Assembly: GCA_046728055.1 (NCBI GenBank)
Contig: JBKPDU010000034.1
Span: forward strand, 1 to 8,714
Source: AC-69 sp046728055
Lineage (GTDB): Bacteria; Actinomycetota; UBA4738; HRBIN12
Direction of reading: 5' to 3'
Length of the DNA: 8,714 nucleotides
The position numbers were made by a program, and so were the translations under genes. Shown piece by piece: positions 5,407-8,714 of this stretch (its first letter is position 1; every line of letters starts with the position of its first letter). Under the pieces are notes generated by a model. That model saw only the letters and a program-made list of their open reading frames with translations, did not search any database and was not told the DNA's origin.

Positions 5407-7118
5407 CCCGAGCGAACCGTGTCTCGGTTCGCGCGAACCGAGCGCACCAGCCGACGTACCCGGTCCGGTTCCAGGCGCTCGGCCCCGTGCGCTTCCAGCC
5501 AGGCGAAGATCTCCGGCCGCTGACCCAGCGCGGTGATGGCTACCACGTCGCCGGGACTGGAGGCCCGCGCCATCCACTCGAGCGCGTGGATCTCATCGGG
5601 GAAGACCGAAACCTCGGAGGCGCCTCCGTCGATCGCGCCGGCCCGGAGTCGCTCGAGGAGCTCCTGCGGGTCGCGGCCTCGGAGGTACCGGGGGAGCTCG
5701 GCGATCGCGATGTGATCGGCGCCTCGCGCGGCCCGATAGGCGAACGCGTGGAGGATGTCGTCCCGCCGGTCGCCGGCGGCGCAGATCGCCATCCACACCT
5801 CTCGACCTCGTGCGCGCAAACCCTCGCAGATCTGGGCGAGGCCCATCATCCCGGCCTCGTTGTGGGCGTAGTCCACCACCACCACCCGGTCGTCAAGTGA
5901 GAACAGGTTGGCCCGTCCGGGATTGCGTTCCGGGTCGAGCACGAACGTCCGCAGGCCACGAGCCACCGCTCGCTCGGGGAGACCGATGGCCAGTGCGGCC
6001 GCGGCGGCGGCCATCGCGTTCTGGATGTTGTGGCTGGACAGGCCGGCGATCGTCACCGGCACGTCCTCCACTCGGATCAGCGGGCGGGCGATCGGGCCTT
6101 CCAGCGCGGTGATCCGCCCGTCGAGGACCGTGATGGCCCGTCCTCCTTCGGCCAGCACCATGCGGATGGCCGGATGGTCCGAGTCGAGCGAGAAGAGCCA
6201 CACGCGCCCGCTCGTTCCCCGGCGCATCGCGAGGACGCGAGGGTCGTCCGCGTTCAGCACGTCCCAGCCGCCGGGCCGTGTGATCTTGGTGATCGTGGCC
6301 TTCACCTCGGCCAGCTGATCCAGGGTGTGGATCCCATGGAGGTCGAGATGATCGGCCGACACGTTGGTCACCACCGCGACGTCGTTGTGTTGCACGCCGA
6401 TGCCGCGCAGGAGGATCCCACCCCGGGCCGTCTCCATCACGGCGACGTCGGGCTTCAGGGCCAGGGCCGTGGCCGCCCCGCCGAAGCCGGAGTAGTCCCC
6501 CGGCTCCATGAGCTCGTCATCCCGATACACACCGTCCGTGGAGGAGTAGGCGACGGAGCGGCCGGCCGTTCGCACCAGGTGCGCGAGGAGCCGGACCGTC
6601 GTGGTCTTCCCGTTCGTCCCGGTGACGGCGATAACCGGGATGTCCGGGTCGGGGACGGACGGTGGCGGACCGGGGTCGACGTCGGCGATGCGAGCGGCCG
6701 CCTCGTCGAGGAGCCGACGCGGCGAGCGGCGCGTCGCCACCAGCGCCGACAGAACCCCGGCCACCTCGCGGCCGAGGGCTTCGGCCGACCCCTGCCTCCG
6801 CCACGGGAAGGCCACCACGATCTGCCCGGGCTCGGGACCGGGACGGCCCCGGACGGCCAGTCTGATCCCCGAGGCCTCCGCCAGCCGGTGGGTGAGGTGC
6901 GATGCGGTCCGAGCGGTGAACCGTCGCCGGTGTTCGGTGTTCGGCCTGCCTGCCTTCCCCGCCCCCGGAAGTTCCAGCGCCTCGGCGATGGCCGCCAGGC
7001 GAGCCTCGGTCGCGTCCAGCCATCCGGGAACGGCGAGCGTCAGCTTGACCGCGGGCCGGGTGAAATAGAGGTTCGGGCCCTCCAGGACCCGCAGCTCCGC
7101 GAGCCGGACGGGCTCCAT
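5403..7118 (-). CDS. CphA-like Mur ligase lacking the ATP-grasp domain
   Basis: 571-residue ATP-dependent amide ligase of the Mur superfamily, closest in layout to cyanophycin synthetase. Residues 5-128 match the N domain of the neighbouring CphA: LRVLEGPN (9-16) against TQVFRGPN, EASGIRLAVRGR (81-92) against ESGAHVFRGK, and EPGQIVVAFPWRRQG (96-110) against EPGQYNVIYGYWEER. A linker of about 30 residues then leads directly into the Mur domain: P-loop GTNGKTTT (167-174), ETARGGILLRG (229-239), DHLDLHG (256-262), NADDP (289-293), HNIQNAMAAA (363-372), NPGRANL (399-405), DYAHNEAG (416-423), AGDRRDD (448-454) and LRGRDP (479-484). The roughly 345 residues holding the ATP-grasp half of CphA are absent. 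Mur catalytic motifs are intact, so activity is likely: one amino acid (or amine) joined to a carboxylate, perhaps an aspartyl side chain. Backbone polymerisation by the CphA route should be impossible. It differs from CphA2, which keeps ATP-grasp, and from PgsB/CapB, which lacks the N domain. Substrate unknown. ATG at 7118 has a -10 box six bases upstream. Confidence 0.88.
   Translation of the reverse strand: MEPVRLAELRVLEGPNLYFTRPAVKLTLAVPGWLDATEARLAAIAEALELPGAGKAGRPNTEHRRRFTARTASHLTHRLAEASGIRLAVRGRPGPEPGQIVVAFPWRRQGSAEALGREVAGVLSALVATRRSPRRLLDEAAARIADVDPGPPPSVPDPDIPVIAVTGTNGKTTTVRLLAHLVRTAGRSVAYSSTDGVYRDDELMEPGDYSGFGGAATALALKPDVAVMETARGGILLRGIGVQHNDVAVVTNVSADHLDLHGIHTLDQLAEVKATITKITRPGGWDVLNADDPRVLAMRRGTSGRVWLFSLDSDHPAIRMVLAEGGRAITVLDGRITALEGPIARPLIRVEDVPVTIAGLSSHNIQNAMAAAAAALAIGLPERAVARGLRTFVLDPERNPGRANLFSLDDRVVVVDYAHNEAGMMGLAQICEGLRARGREVWMAICAAGDRRDDILHAFAYRAARGADHIAIAELPRYLRGRDPQELLERLRAGAIDGGASEVSVFPDEIHALEWMARASSPGDVVAITALGQRPEIFAWLEAHGAERLEPDRVRRLVRSVRANRDTVRSG
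5412..5442. repeat. Overlapping hairpins and a perfect 20-bp palindrome at the convergent gene junction
   Basis: GCGAACCG (5412-5419) pairs with CGGTTCGC (5425-5432) around a 5-base loop. The second arm also belongs to CTCGGTTCGCGCGAACCGAG (5423-5442), a perfect 20-bp palindrome. The two foldings are mutually exclusive. The block starts six bases after the zinc-finger gene's stop and lies within the last 14 codons of the convergent ligase gene. It could terminate the plus-strand transcript (no U-tract, as is frequent in high-GC bacteria) or bind a dimeric protein. Which of these is correct is not decided by the sequence. Confidence 0.5.
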
Positions 7119-7124
7119 GCGGCG

Positions 7125-7130
7125 AGCATA
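7125..7130 (-). promoter_or_regulatory. -10 box (TATGCT) between the MFS gene and the CphA-like ligase
   Basis: On the minus strand TATGCT is followed by CGCCGC and then ATG at 7118. It lies in the 14-base gap after the MFS stop codon. There is no Shine-Dalgarno in that gap, so either the ligase has its own leaderless promoter or it depends on coupling to the MFS gene. No clear -35 is visible, and its upstream part would lie inside the MFS coding end. Confidence 0.5.
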
Positions 7131-7132
7131 GG

Positions 7133-8419
7133 TCAGGCGTCGTCTCCCGCGTGATACCGGCCGAACTCCGGCACGAGCAGCGCGAGCAGGGCGGTGCCGG
7201 CGATACAGAGGAGTCCCCCCGACACCACCGAGACGGCGGGGCTGAAAGCAGCCGCCACGAGACCGGCCTCCAGATCACCCAAACGTGGTCCTCCCGTCAC
7301 CACCAGGATGTGGATCCCCGATAGCCGTCCGCGAAGCGAGTCCGGAACGGAGAGTTGAAGGATCGTGCTCCGGAAGACCGCGGAGATCACGTCCGCGCCG
7401 CCGGCGAAGGCGAGGAACGCGAGCGCTAGCCACAGGTGGTCGCCCACCAGGCCGAAGGCGGCGATCCCCGCCCCCCACAGGATGACCGCCACGATGACCG
7501 CGCGGCCCTGGTGGCGGACCCGCCCCACCCAGCCGGCCGTGAGGGCGCCCACGAGCGCGCCCACGGCGGGCGCGGAGAACAGCAACCCGGTCACTTGCGC
7601 TCCGGCGTGGAACTGCGTCGCCGCCAAGAACGGGAACAGCGCACGAGGCATGCCGAAGATCATGGCGATGAGGTCGATGACGAATGTTGACTGGAGCACG
7701 CGCCGGCCCTTGAGGTAGGCAAACCCCTCCCTCACCGCTGCCCAACCCGTCGGAGCGCCCTCCGCGCGCTCGGGCGGCATCGGCCGGATGGCGAGCGCCG
7801 CGCCGAGCATGGCCAGGTAGGTCACCAGGTCGATGCCGTACGCCCAGGACAGGCTGAGGCGCGCGATCACGATGCCGGCCAGCGCCGGGCCGACAAGCGC
7901 GGTCCCGTTCCAGACCACCTGGCTCAGGGCGAGCGCCGAGGGGAGGAGCTCCCGGCCCACCAGGCGAGGCGTCATGGCCGACCGTGTGGGCCCGTCGATG
8001 GCCGAGACCGCGGCGATCAGCGCGACGGCCACGTAGATCATCACGACGGGTGGACGGCCGGCGAGCGCGCCGCTCAGCAGGAGTCCCGACGCAGCCATGT
8101 ACCCCAACTGCGCCAGGACCAGTAGCTTCCGCCGGTCGACGGCGTCCAGGATGGTGCTGCCGGCCAGGGTTCCTGCAACGAGTGCCACCAGGCCCACCAG
8201 CCCGATCATCGCGACCGCCGCGGGTGAATGCGTGAGTCGCTGGACCTGGACGAACGTGGCCACCAGGGTGAACTGGTAGCCGAGCTCGGAGACGAGCAGT
8301 CCGGTCCAGATCAGACGGAAGTCACGGGAAGCGCGAAGCGGCGAGATGTCGACGGCCAGGCCGCGGAGGGACGGGCGCCGGCTCCGCCGGCGCCCGCCCT
8401 CCTCCCCGTCCGACGTCAC
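7133..8419 (-). CDS. MFS transporter, EntS-like (MFS_3) exporter family
   Basis: Inner-membrane secondary transporter, probably a proton-driven exporter. The 428 residues contain about twelve hydrophobic segments in two groups of six (roughly 36-58, 66-90, 98-120, 124-146, 160-185, 195-212, then 245-268, 275-297, 305-325, 329-348, 370-392, 397-416), split by a polar central loop (about 213-243). The loop between TM2 and TM3, STILDAVDRRKLL (88-100), is a motif-A-like signature as in the EntS/MFS_3 group. DGPTRSAMTPRLV (142-154) after TM4 and SVPDSLRGRLSG (357-368) are also characteristic of that group. The N-terminus is an Arg-rich cytoplasmic tail (about 8-20). GTG at 8419 was chosen because TAAGGT lies six bases upstream. 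It reads into the CphA-like ligase 14 bases later, suggesting an operon. Substrate cannot be read from sequence: siderophore, drug or small-peptide export are all possible. Confidence 0.88.
   Translation of the reverse strand: MTSDGEEGGRRRSRRPSLRGLAVDISPLRASRDFRLIWTGLLVSELGYQFTLVATFVQVQRLTHSPAAVAMIGLVGLVALVAGTLAGSTILDAVDRRKLLVLAQLGYMAASGLLLSGALAGRPPVVMIYVAVALIAAVSAIDGPTRSAMTPRLVGRELLPSALALSQVVWNGTALVGPALAGIVIARLSLSWAYGIDLVTYLAMLGAALAIRPMPPERAEGAPTGWAAVREGFAYLKGRRVLQSTFVIDLIAMIFGMPRALFPFLAATQFHAGAQVTGLLFSAPAVGALVGALTAGWVGRVRHQGRAVIVAVILWGAGIAAFGLVGDHLWLALAFLAFAGGADVISAVFRSTILQLSVPDSLRGRLSGIHILVVTGGPRLGDLEAGLVAAAFSPAVSVVSGGLLCIAGTALLALLVPEFGRYHAGDDA
8372..8396 (-). repeat. Perfect 11-bp GC hairpin in the first codons of the MFS gene
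   Basis: CGGGCGCCGGC (8372-8382) and GCCGGCGCCCG (8386-8396) form a stem of eleven uninterrupted G-C pairs with a 3-base loop. It lies 23-47 bases after the predicted first base of the leaderless MFS transcript and encodes part of the Arg-rich N-terminal tail (residues 8-16). It could slow initiation or act as an attenuator. It might also be no more than a by-product of Arg/Gly codons in high-GC DNA. Confidence 0.45.
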
Positions 8420-8425
8420 GCTCGG

Positions 8426-8431
8426 ACCTTA
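8426..8431 (-). promoter_or_regulatory. -10 box (TAAGGT), leaderless start of the MFS gene
   Basis: On the minus strand TAAGGT is followed by CCGAGC and then GTG at 8419. No ribosome-binding site is present. It supports the GTG start and an mRNA beginning at the start codon. Its -35 region would overlap the plus-strand promoter of the next gene. Confidence 0.5.
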
Positions 8432-8440
8432 GCAAGCCGG

Positions 8441-8446
8441 TAGGAT
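8441..8446 (+). promoter_or_regulatory. -10 box (TAGGAT) of the terminal membrane-protein gene
   Basis: TAGGAT lies 29 bases before the ATG at 8476, predicting transcription from about 8453 and a leader of roughly 23 bases. Unlike the other promoters here, it would give a leadered mRNA. No convincing -35 is seen, and that position falls on the start codon of the divergent MFS gene. Confidence 0.35.
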
Positions 8447-8461
8447 CGGCCCGGGGTCGAC

Positions 8462-8471
8462 GAGGGAGGGG
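8462..8471 (+). promoter_or_regulatory. Ribosome-binding site of the terminal membrane-protein gene
   Basis: GAGGGAGGGG ends four bases before ATG 8476. It is the strongest Shine-Dalgarno-like tract in the window and supports this start. Confidence 0.6.
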
Positions 8472-8475
8472 ACCG

Positions 8476-8714
8476 ATGGGCTGCCTGATCTTCCTGTTGG
8501 GGCTGCTCACGCCACGGGTCGTGCTGTTCATCATGTGGATCTTCACCGACTACCTGAGCCGAGCCTATGGGAGCTGGTTCTGGCCCACGCTCGGGTTCTT
8601 CTTGCTCCCCACGACCACGATCGCCTATGCGATCGCCCAGAACGCTTTCGACGGGGTCAGGGGATGGGGCCTGGTCATCCTGATCATCGGGGTCTTCGTG
8701 GACGTCGGCTTCCA
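8476..8714 (+). CDS. Small multi-pass membrane protein, 3' end missing
   Basis: The frame stays open to the window edge, giving 79 complete codons. The N-terminus is MGCLIFLLGLLTPRVVLFIM, followed by three hydrophobic stretches in all (about 3-23, 36-53, 62-79), separated by short polar loops (DYLSRAYGSW and AQNAFDGVRG). This resembles a family of small uncharacterised actinobacterial membrane proteins that begin MGCL and continue with a Leu-rich segment, a Pro-Arg pair and an aromatic-rich loop. I know of no assigned function. The start is well supported by a purine-rich ribosome-binding site and, less surely, a -10 box. It is divergent from the MFS gene with only 56 bases between the two start codons. 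Confidence 0.75.
   Translation, partial: MGCLIFLLGLLTPRVVLFIMWIFTDYLSRAYGSWFWPTLGFFLLPTTTIAYAIAQNAFDGVRGWGLVILIIGVFVDVGF

Noticed and set aside
5403..7118. Calling the 571-residue ligase PgsB/CapB, MurE or CphA2
   Set aside because: PgsB/CapB and MurE lack the CphA N domain seen here, and the motifs NPGRANL and LRGRDP follow CphA. CphA2 keeps ATP-grasp, which is absent here.
6030..7154. A 374-codon plus-strand frame opposite the CphA-like ligase
   Set aside because: Arg/Gly/Asp-rich composition with no domain. The minus-strand gene has complete Mur-ligase motifs there.
1..8714. tRNA, rRNA, CRISPR array, insertion sequence or integration site
   Set aside because: Reading both strands showed no cloverleaf-like element, regularly spaced direct repeats, transposase or integrase reading frame, or terminal inverted repeats. 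Composition is uniform across the window.

Overview
The window is very GC-rich (about 70% by eye). Third codon positions are nearly all G or C, GTG and TTG starts are common, and most promoter-proximal genes have no Shine-Dalgarno sequence but a -10-like TANNNT exactly six bases before the start codon. Together with the gene families, this points to an actinobacterial (Actinomycetota) chromosome, probably from an uncultured lineage. I cannot place it more finely. There are eight genes, the first and last cut by the window edges.

Layout: (1) 1-776, minus: 5' part of a helix-hairpin-helix DNA glycosylase. (2) 777-1002: divergent intergenic region with a -10 box for each direction. (3) 1003-1284, plus: small cysteine-less protein resembling the HesB/IscA fold. 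(4) 1315-2181 and 2178-5021, plus: cyanophycinase (cphB) and cyanophycin synthetase (cphA), overlapping by four bases. (5) 5047-5406, plus: DksA/TraR-type C4 zinc-finger protein. (6) 5403-7118, minus: a Mur-ligase protein whose N-terminus matches the N domain of the neighbouring CphA but which has no ATP-grasp domain. (7) 7133-8419, minus: 12-TM MFS exporter, 14 bases upstream of the ligase and reading into it. (8) 8476-end, plus: small membrane protein, incomplete.

How it works together: CphA makes cyanophycin (multi-L-arginyl-poly-L-aspartate), an intracellular nitrogen store. CphB hydrolyses it to beta-aspartyl-arginine dipeptides. Translational coupling would keep the two opposing enzymes in proportion. 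A DksA/TraR-like protein follows in the same direction and may tie the locus to transcriptional control. Facing this operon is a second unit, MFS exporter plus the ATP-grasp-less CphA paralogue. The paralogue keeps the Mur-ligase catalytic motifs, so it is probably an active ATP-dependent amide ligase with a substrate different from, or narrower than, that of CphA.

The best candidate for something undescribed is this N-domain/Mur-domain protein paired with an exporter beside a complete cyanophycin operon. Other points of interest are five identically spaced leaderless start signals, a perfect 20-bp palindrome at the junction of the convergent genes, and a perfect 11-bp hairpin just inside the MFS reading frame.
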